A stretch of 64,000 nt of DNA from positions 1,674,001-1,738,000 of the forward strand of contig NZ_CP042819.1 of assembly GCF_008065155.1 (NCBI RefSeq), read 5' to 3'. Each line of letters starts with the position of its first letter. The first letter of the stretch is position 1. The notes under the pieces were generated by a model, which did not search any database, was not told where the DNA came from, and saw only the letters and a program-made list of their open reading frames with translations. The stretch is from Octadecabacter sp. SW4 (lineage in GTDB: Bacteria; Pseudomonadota; Alphaproteobacteria; Rhodobacterales; Rhodobacteraceae). The translations under genes and the position numbers were made by a program. This document shows, one piece after another, positions 47,271-56,679 of this stretch.

Positions 47271-48295
47271 TACGGGAACATCGGTGCCATCATCAGACCC
47301 GCCTCCTCTTTCAGACCAAGCATCAGGTTGGCGTTTTGCACGGCCTGCCCTGATGCACCTTTCATCAAATTATCCAGCACGGACATCACGATCACGCGGC
47401 CCGCCATGCGGTCCGCCACAACGCCGATCCGGCACCGGTTCGATCCGCGCACATGCTGCACCTGCGGCACCTCGCCCAAGGGCAGCACATCGACAAAGGC
47501 GGCATCTTCATGGGCCGCGACCAGCGTGGCATGCACCTGCGCCGCGTCGCCTGCCGCATAGATCGTCGCCTGCATCCCGCGCGTCATGGGCACCAGATGG
47601 GGCGTGAAGCTGACAATCACAGACTGGCCCGCCGCCAGCGACAACTCCTGATCCAGCTCGCCCATATGCCGGTGCGCGCCGACACCATATGCCTTGAAAC
47701 CTTCGTTGACTTCGGCGAACAGGATCGCCTCGCTCGCGGCGCGCCCGGCGCCTGACACGCCCGATTTTGCGTCAACAACGATACCCTCGGGCGCAATCAC
47801 ACCGGCCCGCAACAGCGGGATCAGCGGCAACAGGGTCGTCGCCACATAGCAGCCCGTGTTGGCCGTGATGCGCGCTCGCGCAATTTCGTCGTGGTAAAAT
47901 TCCGGCAGGCCAAAGGCCACATCGGGCTGCAATTCCATCGCCCCGTGATCCAGCCCATACCATTTCTTGTAGGCAGCCGCATCACGCAGCCGGAAATCCG
48001 CCGACAGATCCACCAGTTTCAAATGATCAGGCATCGATTTGGCAAAGGCATGGGTCAACCCATGTGGCAGGGCCGCAAAGGCCAGATCGATCCCGCTGAA
48101 ATCGATCTCGTCCATGCGCTGCAGTACCGGCAGGTCCAGATGGCGCAGATGCGGAAATACATCGCCCATAGCCATGCCCGCCTTGCGATCCGCCGACAGG
48201 GCCACTATCGCCATGTCAGGATGGCCCGCGATGATGCGGACAAGCTCGGCCCCTGTGTAACCCGAGGCCCCGAGAATGGCGATCGTTTTGGTCAT
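47270..48295 (-). CDS. argC: N-acetyl-gamma-glutamyl-phosphate reductase
   Basis: Third step of arginine synthesis. 341 aa. ILGASGYTGAELVRI is the NADPH-binding motif, C149 in ITANTGCYVAT is the active-site thiol, and GVSGAGRAASEAILFAEVNEG and HRHMGELDQEL are further signatures. Start 48295 gives the usual N-terminus; longer frames lack support. Translationally coupled to ccmE. Confidence 0.96.
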   Translation of the reverse strand: MTKTIAILGASGYTGAELVRIIAGHPDMAIVALSADRKAGMAMGDVFPHLRHLDLPVLQRMDEIDFSGIDLAFAALPHGLTHAFAKSMPDHLKLVDLSADFRLRDAAAYKKWYGLDHGAMELQPDVAFGLPEFYHDEIARARITANTGCYVATTLLPLIPLLRAGVIAPEGIVVDAKSGVSGAGRAASEAILFAEVNEGFKAYGVGAHRHMGELDQELSLAAGQSVIVSFTPHLVPMTRGMQATIYAAGDAAQVHATLVAAHEDAAFVDVLPLGEVPQVQHVRGSNRCRIGVVADRMAGRVIVMSVLDNLMKGASGQAVQNANLMLGLKEEAGLMMAPMFP

Positions 48296-48312
48296 GACTG
48301 CTCCAGATTTAG

Positions 48313-48327
48313 GGGGTCTTTGACCCC
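48313..48327 (-). repeat. Short GC hairpin between murI and argC
   Basis: GGGGTC-TTT-GACCCC, a 6-bp stem with a 3-nt loop, 21 bp past the murI stop. No T-run, so it is at best a weak terminator or mRNA-stabilising hairpin. Confidence 0.35.
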
Positions 48328-48347
48328 GCTTCAACGCGCGGATTGCC

Positions 48348-49157
48348 TCAGGCTGCGGTAAAAGTGATTTCGCGGCGCAGGAACTGCGTGGCGCGGTCCG
48401 ACACCTTGGCAGGTTTCCCGCTGGTCAGATAGGCGCTTTGTCCGCTCCCGATCATTTCGGGGCGACGGCCCAGATAATCAGCCAGGCTTTCGGCAACCAG
48501 TTCGGCCTGCGAAAACACCCGCACGTCCGGCCCCAGCGCCTGTTGGAATACATCCGCCATCAGCGGATAATGAGTGCAGCCCAACACAGCCGCATCGGGG
48601 CTGGGCATCTTGCGTTTCAGGGCATCCACATGGCTGCGCACCAGCGCTTCGGCCAAGATCAGATCACCGTCCTCGATCGCATCGACAACACCACCGCAGG
48701 CCTGCGCCTCGACATCGACACCGATCGCACGAAACGCCAATTCGCGCTGGAAGGCGCGCGACGATACCGTCGCGGGGGTCGCAAACAACGCCACATGTTT
48801 GATCGCCACCTCGCGCGGCGGGGAATTATCGCCCCACTGGCGTTCGGTCAACGCCTCGATCAGCGGCACGAACACACCCAGCACACGCTTGCCGGGGGGG
48901 ACATGGCCCTCTTGCAGGCGGCGCAGGGCGGCGGCGCTTGCGGTGTTGCAGGCGAGGATCACCAGATCGCACCCGTTGTCCCACAGGTGTTCAACGGCAG
49001 CCTTGGTCAGGGCGAACACATCATCGGCATCGCGCACCCCGTAGGGCGCGTTGGCGTTGTCGCCGTAATACATGAACGGCACGTCCGGCAGGCGTTTCTG
49101 CAACGCATCCAGAACCGTCAACCCGCCCAATCCGCTATCGAATATGCCGACCGCCAT
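48348..49157 (-). CDS. murI: Glutamate racemase
   Basis: Makes D-glutamate for peptidoglycan. 269 aa. [24 protein letters not shown], and the two catalytic cysteines in [13 protein letters not shown] and [12 protein letters not shown] 49157 overlaps the end of the upstream acyltransferase gene by 23 bp. Confidence 0.94.
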   Translation of the reverse strand: MAVGIFDSGLGGLTVLDALQKRLPDVPFMYYGDNANAPYGVRDADDVFALTKAAVEHLWDNGCDLVILACNTASAAALRRLQEGHVPPGKRVLGVFVPLIEALTERQWGDNSPPREVAIKHVALFATPATVSSRAFQRELAFRAIGVDVEAQACGGVVDAIEDGDLILAEALVRSHVDALKRKMPSPDAAVLGCTHYPLMADVFQQALGPDVRVFSQAELVAESLADYLGRRPEMIGSGQSAYLTSGKPAKVSDRATQFLRREITFTAA

Positions 49158-50037
49158 CACGTGCCCTTTGCTTGCTGTCAAACTCGTGCCCCAGCGCTTC
49201 AGGCGCCACGGGCGTTGGAGAAAGCTCATACGTGGCTTTGCGCAGGAAATCCATGCATGCTTTGGCGTCATGACAGAACGGGGCCAGGGCCGCCGCCGTC
49301 ACCGGGCGCCCGATAACCACATCCACCGGCTGCCCCATCCGACTGCGAAATTCGCGAATCAACATGCCTACACGCAGGGTGCTGTGTATGTGGCTGGCCA
49401 GCTGAAACAGGCGGCTGTTAGACCCGGCAAAAAACACCGGCACCACCGTCGCCCCGCTTTTGGTAATCATCCTGGCCGTGAATGTTCGCCAGCTTGGGTC
49501 CATTGCGCGCGAAAACGGGCGCGCCGAGGTGGACACCGTGCCGCCGGGAAAAACCCCGATCGCGCCGCCCGCCGCCAGATAGCGCAGCGCCTCGGCCCGG
49601 GTTTCAAGGTTCAGCTTCGCGGCCGCTTTGGTATCATCAAAACTGATCGGCAGGATCACCCGGGCAAGATCGGGGGATTTGCAAAACACATCATTGGCGA
49701 GAATGCGAAAATCACCGCCACGGCGTTGCGACAGGATCCACCCCAGCATCAGCCCGTCAAGAATGCCGTAGGGGTGATTGGCCACCAGAACCAGCGGGCC
49801 ATTCGCGGGAATATCATTCAGATCGCCAGCGATCACGTTCAAATCCAACCCGTAACGCTGCGTGATCACCTGCCAGAAATCAGCCCCCTGCGCCACTTCA
49901 GCGTCCGAACCGCGCAGCTTGCGGATCAGGCGCAACCGGCCGGTGGTGTTTTCCATGACGCGGATCACGGCGCGCCCGCCCCGCGTGGCCGCCGAACTGG
50001 CATAACTGATCTCGCGGGCACTGCGGTCTTGGGTCAT
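49135..50037 (-). CDS. Lysophospholipid acyltransferase family protein
   Basis: 300-aa acyltransferase. The NHxxxxD-type catalytic motif is NHPYGILDG near residue 86, followed by [12 protein letters not shown] and GVFPGGTVS, the substrate-binding blocks. It is of the hemolysin/OlsA-like branch rather than classical PlsC, so it may acylate lysophosphatidate or lyso-ornithine lipid. The ATG at 50037 fits better than a frame extending to 50100. Overlaps murI. Confidence 0.85.
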   Translation of the reverse strand: MTQDRSAREISYASSAATRGGRAVIRVMENTTGRLRLIRKLRGSDAEVAQGADFWQVITQRYGLDLNVIAGDLNDIPANGPLVLVANHPYGILDGLMLGWILSQRRGGDFRILANDVFCKSPDLARVILPISFDDTKAAAKLNLETRAEALRYLAAGGAIGVFPGGTVSTSARPFSRAMDPSWRTFTARMITKSGATVVPVFFAGSNSRLFQLASHIHSTLRVGMLIREFRSRMGQPVDVVIGRPVTAAALAPFCHDAKACMDFLRKATYELSPTPVAPEALGHEFDSKQRARDGGRHIR

Positions 50038-50129
50038 TGTTGCCTTGGTTTCTGGACTGCTCCCGGGGCAGGTATAGGCCTGTGCCACATGGATAACCAC
50101 AAAGCATTACACCGACGTGACACGAAAAT

Positions 50130-53100
50130 TCACTGTGCCGCCGCCCGCGTTTCAGGCGCGCGCAAAACGGCCAGCAATTCTGCGCGCCGTTTGGCTGCGG
50201 CCTGCGCCGCCTTGGCTTTGACGGGGCCGAACCCCTTGATTTGCAACGGCAAGGCCGCCAGCGCAATCGCGGCGTCGCGGGTATTGGGGCGCAGGGTGGC
50301 CAGAACCTCGGCCATGTCGCCCTCGTATTGCGCGATCAAAGCACGCTCCATCTTGCGCTCGCGGGTGTAGCCAAAAGGATCAAACGCGGTGCCGCGCAGG
50401 CCCTTGAGGCGCGCCAGCAGCGGGAATAATCTGGCGAACACGCCCCCGAACGCCCGTTTTCTGGGGCGCCCGTCGGGCCCCTTGCCTGTCAGGATCGGCG
50501 GCGCAAGGTGATAGGTCAGCCTCAAATCGCCCGCGAACGCGGCCTCGGCCCGCGCGCGGGTTTGGGTCAGCAGGCGCGCAACCTCGTATTCATCCTTATA
50601 AGACAAGAGCTTGTGATAGCCCAAGGCCACAGCCTCGCGCAGATCATCATCGGCAAACCGCCTCACCAGATCGCGGTAGCGCGCGGCCAGATTCGGCCCC
50701 TGATAGGCCAGCAAATGATCCGCGCGAAAGGCGATCTTTTCATCCAGCGTCTTGGGCAACGGCACCACATCCGCCTGCGCCAGTCGCGCCGCATCTTCAG
50801 GATGCAACACCGCCCAGCGGCCAATTTCAAAGGCGCGCAGATTGCGCGCCACCGCGGTGCCGTTCAGGACGATCGCCTGCCGGATCGCATCGCCCGACAG
50901 GGGCACCGCGCCCATTTGCCAGGCCGCCCCAAACACCATCATATTGGAATAAATGCTGTCGCCCATCGCCTTCGCGGCCAGATCACTGGCGTCAAACATC
51001 ACCAGCCGGTCCCGCAGCCGCGCCTGCAGCGCCAGGGCCAGTTGATCGGTCGGGATGCGAAATTCGGTGTCACGGGTGAAATCACCGGTCATGATCGCGT
51101 GGGAATTGACGACAGCCTTGCTGCGCCCCGCCTGCATCAGGCCCAGGGTCGTCGCCCCCGCCGACACCACCAGATCGCCACCTATCAAGGTATCACATTC
51201 CCCCAAAGCGACCCGTATCGCATTGATATCGCGAGGGTTATCGGCCAGACGACAATGCAGATGCACAGCGCCGCCTTTCTGCGCCATCCCCGCCATTTCC
51301 ATCATGCTCGCACCCTTGCCATCAATATGCGCCGCCATCGCCAGCACCGCGCCGATGGTCACAACGCCGGTGCCGCCCACCCCTGTGATGACGATATTAT
51401 GAGTGCCTTCAATCGCGGGCAGCGTCGGGTCGGGCATGTCGGGCAGCACGAGTTCCGCCGATGCCTCCTTGCGAAGCTGCGCCCCCTCAACCGTCACAAA
51501 CGAGGGGCAAAACCCCTGAACACAGGAATAATCCTTGTTGCAGCTTGACTGATCAATCGCCCGCTTGCGCCCCAGTTCCGTGTCCACCGGCACGATCGAC
51601 ACGCAGTTGGATTGCACCCCGCAATCGCCACAGCCTTCGCAAACATCTGTATTGATGAACACACGTTTGTCGGGATCGGGAAAAGCCCCGCGCTTGCGAC
51701 GGCGGCGTTTTTCGGCGGCACAGGTCTGCACATAAACGATGGCTGATACACCCTTGATTTTTCGTAATCTTTCCTGAACTTCATTCAAGTTCTCGCGCGG
51801 ATCGCGGGTGATCCCGGCCGGAAACAGTGAAAAATCAATTTCTTCTTTTTTATCATAAACCAAGGCGACGTTCTTAATCCCCATCGCCAGCAATTCACGG
51901 CAAATCTGATCGGCCGTCAAACCACCGTCATTTCCCTGCCCGCCCGTCATCGCCACAGCGTCATTGAACAAGATCTTGTAGGTGATATTCACCCCCGCCA
52001 TCACCGCAAAGCGGATCGCCTGCACGCCCGAATGGTTATACGTGCCGTCGCCGATATTCTGGAACACATGATCACGGGTGGAAAACGGCGCCTCGCCGAC
52101 CCAATTGGCCCCTTCGCCGCCCATGTGCGTATATCCAATGGTGTTCCGGTCCATCCATTGCACAAGATAATGACAACCAATGCCAGCATAGGCACGATCG
52201 CCCTCGGGCACTTTGGTGCTGGTGTTATGCGGGCATCCGGAACAGAAATAGGGCCGCCGCGCCACGATATCGCGTGCATTATCAGCGCCTTGCGCCGCAA
52301 CGATCTGCTCCAGACCTGCATGCAGCCGGTCCGTCTCGCACCCTTCAGCGATCAAGACCTCGCCCAGCTTTTGCGCGATCATCACCGGATCAAGCGCATA
52401 GCGGGTCGGGAACAGCTCCTCGCGCCGCCCGTTCACATAGGAATTGCCCTTGTGCCAGCCATAAACGCGCCGCCCCGCGCGATCATCAAACAGCGCTTCC
52501 TTGACCTGCACCTCGATCAGTTTGCGCTTTTCCTCGACGACGACAATCAGGTCGAGGCCCTCGGCCCAGTCATGAAACCCGACCATATCCAGCGGCCAGA
52601 CCTGCCCGACCTTGTAGGTCGTGATGCCCAGCCGTGTGGCGGTTTCTTCGTCGATCCCCAGCAGATCAAGCGCATGGACAAGATCAAGCCAGTTCTTGCC
52701 CGCGGCGACCAACCCGATGCGCGCACCCGCCTGTCCCCAGACCCGTTTATCCATGTTGTTGGCGCGGCTGAACGCCTCGGCGGCAAAGCGTTTGTGATCG
52801 ATCATCCGCGCCTCTTGGGCGACGGGCGTGTCGATCAGACGGATGTTCAACCCATCCTCGGGCAGATCAAGATCGGGCGTGACAAACTGCATCCGGTGGG
52901 GATCACCATCAACCACCGATGTGACCTCGACCGTGTCCTTCATGGTTTTCAGGCCGACCCAAACCCCGGCAAACCGCGACAGCGCATAGGCATAGGCGCC
53001 GTAATCCAGAATTTCCTGCACGCCCGCAGGCGATACGATCGGCATATAGGCATCGACCATCGCCCAATCGGACTGGTGCAGGGTTGTCGAAGATTCGCCC

Positions 53101-53546
53101 GTGTGATCATCACCCATCGCCATGATCACCCCGCCGTGGGGCGCGGTGCCTGCCATGTTCACATGGCGCATCACATCGCCCGAGCGATCAATCCCCGGCC
53201 CCTTGCCATACCACAGGCCAAACACACCATCGTATTTGCCTTCACCGCGCAATTCGGCCTGCTGGCTGCCCCACAGGGCTGTCGCGGCCAGATCTTCGTT
53301 CAAACCCGGCTGAAAGGTGATCAGCGATTGGGCCAACAGCTTTTCGGCGCGCTGCATTTGCATATCGACGGACCCAAGCGGCGACCCGCGATAGCCTGTG
53401 ACATATCCGGCTGTGTTCAACCCCGCCGCCGCATCGCGCGCGCGCTGCATCAACATCAGGCGCACAAGCGCCTGCGTGCCGTTCAGCAACACTGGCGATT
53501 TGCCCAGATCATAACGGTCATTCAGCGAAATATCTTGCCGGCCCAT
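50130..53546 (-). CDS. Indolepyruvate ferredoxin oxidoreductase family protein (fused alpha/beta/gamma)
   Basis: 1138-aa thiamine-diphosphate and iron-sulfur enzyme oxidatively decarboxylating aryl or branched 2-oxo acids to acyl-CoA. The N-terminal pyrimidine-binding domain has GYVTGYRGSPLG; the TPP-binding domain begins around YFCSGCPHNTSTKVP and has TGGQGNDGGLT. A ferredoxin-like part carries TDVCEGCGDCGVQSNC. The gamma domain begins at ITGVGGTGVVTIG. ATG 53546 follows GGGAGG. Divergent from a LysR gene with a strong dyad between. Exact substrate (indolepyruvate, phenylpyruvate or branched chain) is not readable. Confidence 0.92.
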   Translation of the reverse strand: MGRQDISLNDRYDLGKSPVLLNGTQALVRLMLMQRARDAAAGLNTAGYVTGYRGSPLGSVDMQMQRAEKLLAQSLITFQPGLNEDLAATALWGSQQAELRGEGKYDGVFGLWYGKGPGIDRSGDVMRHVNMAGTAPHGGVIMAMGDDHTGESSTTLHQSDWAMVDAYMPIVSPAGVQEILDYGAYAYALSRFAGVWVGLKTMKDTVEVTSVVDGDPHRMQFVTPDLDLPEDGLNIRLIDTPVAQEARMIDHKRFAAEAFSRANNMDKRVWGQAGARIGLVAAGKNWLDLVHALDLLGIDEETATRLGITTYKVGQVWPLDMVGFHDWAEGLDLIVVVEEKRKLIEVQVKEALFDDRAGRRVYGWHKGNSYVNGRREELFPTRYALDPVMIAQKLGEVLIAEGCETDRLHAGLEQIVAAQGADNARDIVARRPYFCSGCPHNTSTKVPEGDRAYAGIGCHYLVQWMDRNTIGYTHMGGEGANWVGEAPFSTRDHVFQNIGDGTYNHSGVQAIRFAVMAGVNITYKILFNDAVAMTGGQGNDGGLTADQICRELLAMGIKNVALVYDKKEEIDFSLFPAGITRDPRENLNEVQERLRKIKGVSAIVYVQTCAAEKRRRRKRGAFPDPDKRVFINTDVCEGCGDCGVQSNCVSIVPVDTELGRKRAIDQSSCNKDYSCVQGFCPSFVTVEGAQLRKEASAELVLPDMPDPTLPAIEGTHNIVITGVGGTGVVTIGAVLAMAAHIDGKGASMMEMAGMAQKGGAVHLHCRLADNPRDINAIRVALGECDTLIGGDLVVSAGATTLGLMQAGRSKAVVNSHAIMTGDFTRDTEFRIPTDQLALALQARLRDRLVMFDASDLAAKAMGDSIYSNMMVFGAAWQMGAVPLSGDAIRQAIVLNGTAVARNLRAFEIGRWAVLHPEDAARLAQADVVPLPKTLDEKIAFRADHLLAYQGPNLAARYRDLVRRFADDDLREAVALGYHKLLSYKDEYEVARLLTQTRARAEAAFAGDLRLTYHLAPPILTGKGPDGRPRKRAFGGVFARLFPLLARLKGLRGTAFDPFGYTRERKMERALIAQYEGDMAEVLATLRPNTRDAAIALAALPLQIKGFGPVKAKAAQAAAKRRAELLAVLRAPETRAAAQ

Positions 53547-53586
53547 CACGCACCTCCCATGCGGTTAGAACGTCTTGAAGAAACTA

Positions 53587-53607
53587 TAGGTCAAAAATAC
53601 TGACCTA
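53587..53607. promoter_or_regulatory. TAGGTCA-N7-TGACCTA dyad in the divergent promoter region
   Basis: Perfect 7-7-7 inverted repeat 40 bp upstream of the oxidoreductase start and about 100 bp before the LysR start. It is AT-rich in the centre. It could be the operator of the LysR protein (T-N11-A type) or of another dimeric regulator of the 2-oxo acid enzyme. Confidence 0.55.
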
Positions 53608-53708
53608 CAAACCAGAAAATTCCCCTGTCACACCTGTTTGAACCCGTGCAAATGCGCTAGGTAACATGCGTAAAGCGCAAGCGGGAACAACAGAACAATG
53701 GTGTCGGA

Positions 53709-54611
53709 ATGGACTGGGACAAACTACGAATCTTTCACGCGGTCGCGGATGCGGGCAGCCTGACCCACGCCGGTGATATCCTGCACCTCAGCCAATCGGC
53801 TGTGTCACGGCAGGTGCGCGCACTGGAAGAATCGCTCAACACCACCCTGTTTCACCGGCACGCGCGCGGGCTGATCCTGACCGAGCAGGGCGAATTGCTG
53901 TTCGATGCGACAAAATCCATGAACAAGCGTCTGGAATCCGCCAGCGCGCGCATTCGCGACAGCAAAGAAGAAGTATTTGGCGAACTCCGCGTGACCACGA
54001 CGACCGGATTCGGCACGCTCTGGCTCGCGCCGCGCCTGCCCGCGCTTTATGAAAAATACCCGGACCTGAATATCGACCTGATGCTTGAAGAACGGGTGCT
54101 TGACCTGCCCATGCGCGAGGCCGATGTCGCCATCCGCATGAAGGAACCCAGTCAGGCCGATTTGATCCGCAAGCGGCTGATGTCGGTGCGCATGCGGCTT
54201 TATGCTTCGCAAGGCTACCTTGATCGCGAAGGGCCGCTTGATGACATGGAAGATATCGGCAATCACCGCCTGATCTGCCAGAACCCCAATTCCGCACAGG
54301 TCTCCGCGGGGGCTCAACTGGTGCAACTGCTGCTCAGCTATGACGCGCCCAAACGGTTGAACGTCAACAACTATTTCGGTGTCTTGCAGGCTGTGCGCTC
54401 GGACCTTGGGGTTGGGGTTCTGCCCGATTACGTGACCAAGGACATCCCCGGCCTTGTGCGCTGCCTGCCCGAAGTCGAAAGCGGTGAAGTGCCGGTGTTC
54501 CTCGCCTATCCCGAAGAATTGCGCCAATCCAAACGTATCGCCGCATTTCGCGATTTCATTCAGGAGGAAATCACCGCGCAGCGCCGCAAGGCCCGCGATG
54601 ATGACGACTAG
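53709..54611 (+). CDS. LysR-family transcriptional regulator
   Basis: 300-aa regulator. N-terminal winged helix-turn-helix (residues 1-60: LRIFHAVADAGSLTHAGDIL, SQSAVSRQVRALEE) and a C-terminal effector domain starting near 90 (GELRVTTTTGFGTLWLAPRLP). The final residues are highly acidic. Divergent from the indolepyruvate oxidoreductase-like gene, so it may regulate it, although LysR genes of this type are also found alone. Followed by a candidate small RNA and a strong terminator. Confidence 0.92.
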   Translation: MDWDKLRIFHAVADAGSLTHAGDILHLSQSAVSRQVRALEESLNTTLFHRHARGLILTEQGELLFDATKSMNKRLESASARIRDSKEEVFGELRVTTTTGFGTLWLAPRLPALYEKYPDLNIDLMLEERVLDLPMREADVAIRMKEPSQADLIRKRLMSVRMRLYASQGYLDREGPLDDMEDIGNHRLICQNPNSAQVSAGAQLVQLLLSYDAPKRLNVNNYFGVLQAVRSDLGVGVLPDYVTKDIPGLVRCLPEVESGEVPVFLAYPEELRQSKRIAAFRDFIQEEITAQRRKARDDDD

Positions 54612-54623
54612 CCCCGACCAGCC

Positions 54624-54784
54624 ATGCAAAAATTGCATATCGGCTTTGCCGTTTCGCACGCCTGCAAGGGGTTGATCGTTTCAGAAACGCCACCTATTTC
54701 ATCTTTCGAAGGCGATGATGCTGAGAAGCGCATCACTTCAACCTCCCTGTTGGACTTCGCCGGGCCTTAGTGCCCGGCTTTTTT
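54624..54784 (+). ncRNA. Candidate small RNA with an anti-Shine-Dalgarno loop (or 48-codon ORF)
   Basis: The 145 bp between LysR and the terminator contain CAAC-CTCCCT-GTTG (54739-54752), a hairpin presenting CTCCCT in its loop, directly before a strong intrinsic terminator. That layout is seen in alphaproteobacterial small RNAs with anti-SD loops. A GTTT-CAG-AAAC hairpin lies further up. A 48-codon frame (54624-54770, ending inside the terminator) is an alternative reading but has no ribosome binding site. The 5' end is not defined; it may just be the LysR 3' UTR. Confidence 0.35.
54759..54784 (+). terminator. Rho-independent terminator
   Basis: GCCGGGC-CTTAGT-GCCCGGC followed by TTTTTT. 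Closes the LysR/small-RNA unit on the plus strand just before the convergent racemase-like gene. Confidence 0.92.
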
Positions 54785-54787
54785 CTG

Positions 54788-55531
54788 TCAAAGCGCCGGG
54801 CCGAACCGCGCCAAATCCAGGCTGATCCCCGCCAACCGCGCCATCTGCCAGATCAGCACCTGATTGCTGGACAGCACCGGCTTGCCGATCTGCGCGGCGA
54901 TCAGCGGCAGTACATCAAGCGTGCGCAGATTGGTGCAGGACAGGAACACCGCGTCCACGTCCGGGCTTTGGCCCAACGTTGTCGCCGCGTGGATCAGCGA
55001 GGACGCATCAATGCGCGTCACGCGCGCTTCCTCGGCCTCGTTGAACGATCCGTAGACCGGTGTGGCGACCCCCGCATCAGCCAACACGTCACGTAGCCCC
55101 TGCGAGACCTCGATAACATAGGGGGTTAGCAGCGCAATATTATGTAAATTCAAATGATTACAGGCGGCAATTAAAGCCGTCAAAGGGTCCGTCACCGCTG
55201 CCGTCCTACGCCCGGATTGCACCATCTGCACCACTTTCGCGGCACCGATCACCGATGTGCCCGAGGTGCAGCCATAGCCGATCACATCAAAATCCGTATC
55301 GGGCAAAAGTGCCGCCGCCGCAGGCAGTTGGCTTTCCATCATGGCCAGGCTTTCGCGGCTCACATCGGGCGCACTGGGAACGCGACTGCAATGTAGCGCG
55401 ACCCCATCCTGCACCCCCAAGACGCTGCGCATTTCATGTTCAAGCGTCTCATCTGCGGCCAGCAGGATCAGCCCCAGCGTAGCCCGATGGCCCAGCGACG
55501 GGGCCAGCGCGTAATCAAATGCCTGTTCCAT
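54788..55531 (-). CDS. Asp/Glu racemase superfamily protein (maleate isomerase/EutA-like)
   Basis: 247-aa member of the Asp/Glu racemase fold with two cysteines in the catalytic positions, C88 (IGYGCTSGT) and C199 (FLSCTNLRT). This arrangement is shared by maleate isomerase and the EutA proteins of ectoine utilisation. ATG 55531 follows AAGGGA and lies 2 bp past the M24 gene stop. Last gene of a three-gene operon with a PLP enzyme and an M24 hydrolase. The substrate is not known. Confidence 0.8.
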   Translation of the reverse strand: MEQAFDYALAPSLGHRATLGLILLAADETLEHEMRSVLGVQDGVALHCSRVPSAPDVSRESLAMMESQLPAAAALLPDTDFDVIGYGCTSGTSVIGAAKVVQMVQSGRRTAAVTDPLTALIAACNHLNLHNIALLTPYVIEVSQGLRDVLADAGVATPVYGSFNEAEEARVTRIDASSLIHAATTLGQSPDVDAVFLSCTNLRTLDVLPLIAAQIGKPVLSSNQVLIWQMARLAGISLDLARFGPAL

Positions 55532-55533
55532 GT

Positions 55534-56679
55534 TCAAATCCCTTGCAGTTGCGGCCAGACCGGCGGCGAAATCTGGCGCGCGCCTTGCGGGTCGATCACG
55601 AAATTATCCTCGTGCACAAGATAGCCGCCCCCGGGCAGCGTGATCCCCGGTTCGAGCGTGATCACCATACCTGCTGCCAGCCTTGTCTGATCACTGGGAA
55701 TCAGCGACAGCCCTTCTGTCAGTTGCATCCCCAACCCGTGCCCCAAGCGCCCGGGGTCCGTGCCCGCCACCCCCGGCCCCTGCGCAATCACGGCATTCAT
55801 CGCGTGAAACACATCTGCGGCCCTGGCCCCCACCCGCGCCGCCGCGCGGCCCGCATCACAGGCCGCCAGCAAACAGGCATAGCCATCAGCGGCCAAAGGA
55901 TCAGGCGCGCCGACCACATAATTGCGATCGAAATCGCAAAAATACCCGTCGCGGATCAACCCGGTGTCCAGCATCAGGACATCACCCTGCGCCAAAGGTT
56001 CATCCGTCGCGGGCGAGATCACATCGTCATAGCCCAACCGCCCGACGCCGCCCGCAAGGTAGGGCACCCAATCGGCCCCTTCTTCAAGGCACAAGCGCTG
56101 GAAATCACGAAACACCTGTGACAGCGCCACGCCCGCACCGGCGATTTCAGGCACACGGGCAAAGGCCCGCCCTGCGATGGCGCAACTGGCGGTGATCTTG
56201 GAAATCTCAGCCGGGGATTTCAGCGCGCGCAGCCCCGCAACGATTCCCTGATCACTTCGCAGGGTCACGCCCTGCTGCACCTGTGCCAGCGCCGCCAAGG
56301 GCATCCGCGCGTGGCTTTCCAACCCGAATGGCGTGCCGATATCGCCGCCCACCTCTTGCAGGGTCGCAATCAACAGCGTCACCCCGTCGTCGGATAAATC
56401 CGGCGCAACCCAAGTGCGGATATCGCTGATCCAGGTCTTGCCCATCAGGGCCGCGCCAATCGACGGAATCACCGCAATCGGATCGCCCTGCGCAGGCACC
56501 ACAAGATACCAGGGCCGCGTCGGGCTTTCCCAAAACCGCGTCAGGAACCCGGTGAAATACCGCAGATCCGCCTCGGTCGTCAGCAACAAGGCACCAAGGC
56601 CAGCCGCCGCCATTGCCGACTGCGCGCGCGCCACGCGGGCGCGATATTCAGCCACATCAAATCCGCGCGCGGGCCTCAT
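55534..56679 (-). CDS. M24-family (pita-bread fold) hydrolase, Xaa-Pro peptidase/creatinase-like
   Basis: 381 aa. The N-terminal creatinase-like domain has LLLTTEADLRYFTGF. The C-terminal metal domain carries the ligands in order: Asp (MLDTGLIRDG), Asp (CDFDRNY), His (RLGHGLGMQLTEG), Glu (TLEPGI) and Glu (VHEDNFV). All five are present, so it should bind two metals. Candidates are an aminopeptidase, an ectoine-hydrolase-like amidohydrolase, or another amide hydrolase; it lacks features I could use to pick one. ATGA overlap with the upstream PLP gene. Confidence 0.85.
   Translation of the reverse strand: MRPARGFDVAEYRARVARAQSAMAAAGLGALLLTTEADLRYFTGFLTRFWESPTRPWYLVVPAQGDPIAVIPSIGAALMGKTWISDIRTWVAPDLSDDGVTLLIATLQEVGGDIGTPFGLESHARMPLAALAQVQQGVTLRSDQGIVAGLRALKSPAEISKITASCAIAGRAFARVPEIAGAGVALSQVFRDFQRLCLEEGADWVPYLAGGVGRLGYDDVISPATDEPLAQGDVLMLDTGLIRDGYFCDFDRNYVVGAPDPLAADGYACLLAACDAGRAAARVGARAADVFHAMNAVIAQGPGVAGTDPGRLGHGLGMQLTEGLSLIPSDQTRLAAGMVITLEPGITLPGGGYLVHEDNFVIDPQGARQISPPVWPQLQGI

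Noticed and set aside
52032..53603. 523-codon plus-strand frame opposite the indolepyruvate oxidoreductase gene
   Set aside because: Antisense shadow without start signal or recognisable domain.
54624..54770. 48-codon ORF after the LysR gene
   Set aside because: No ribosome binding site, and it ends inside the terminator stem; a small RNA or 3' UTR is more likely.
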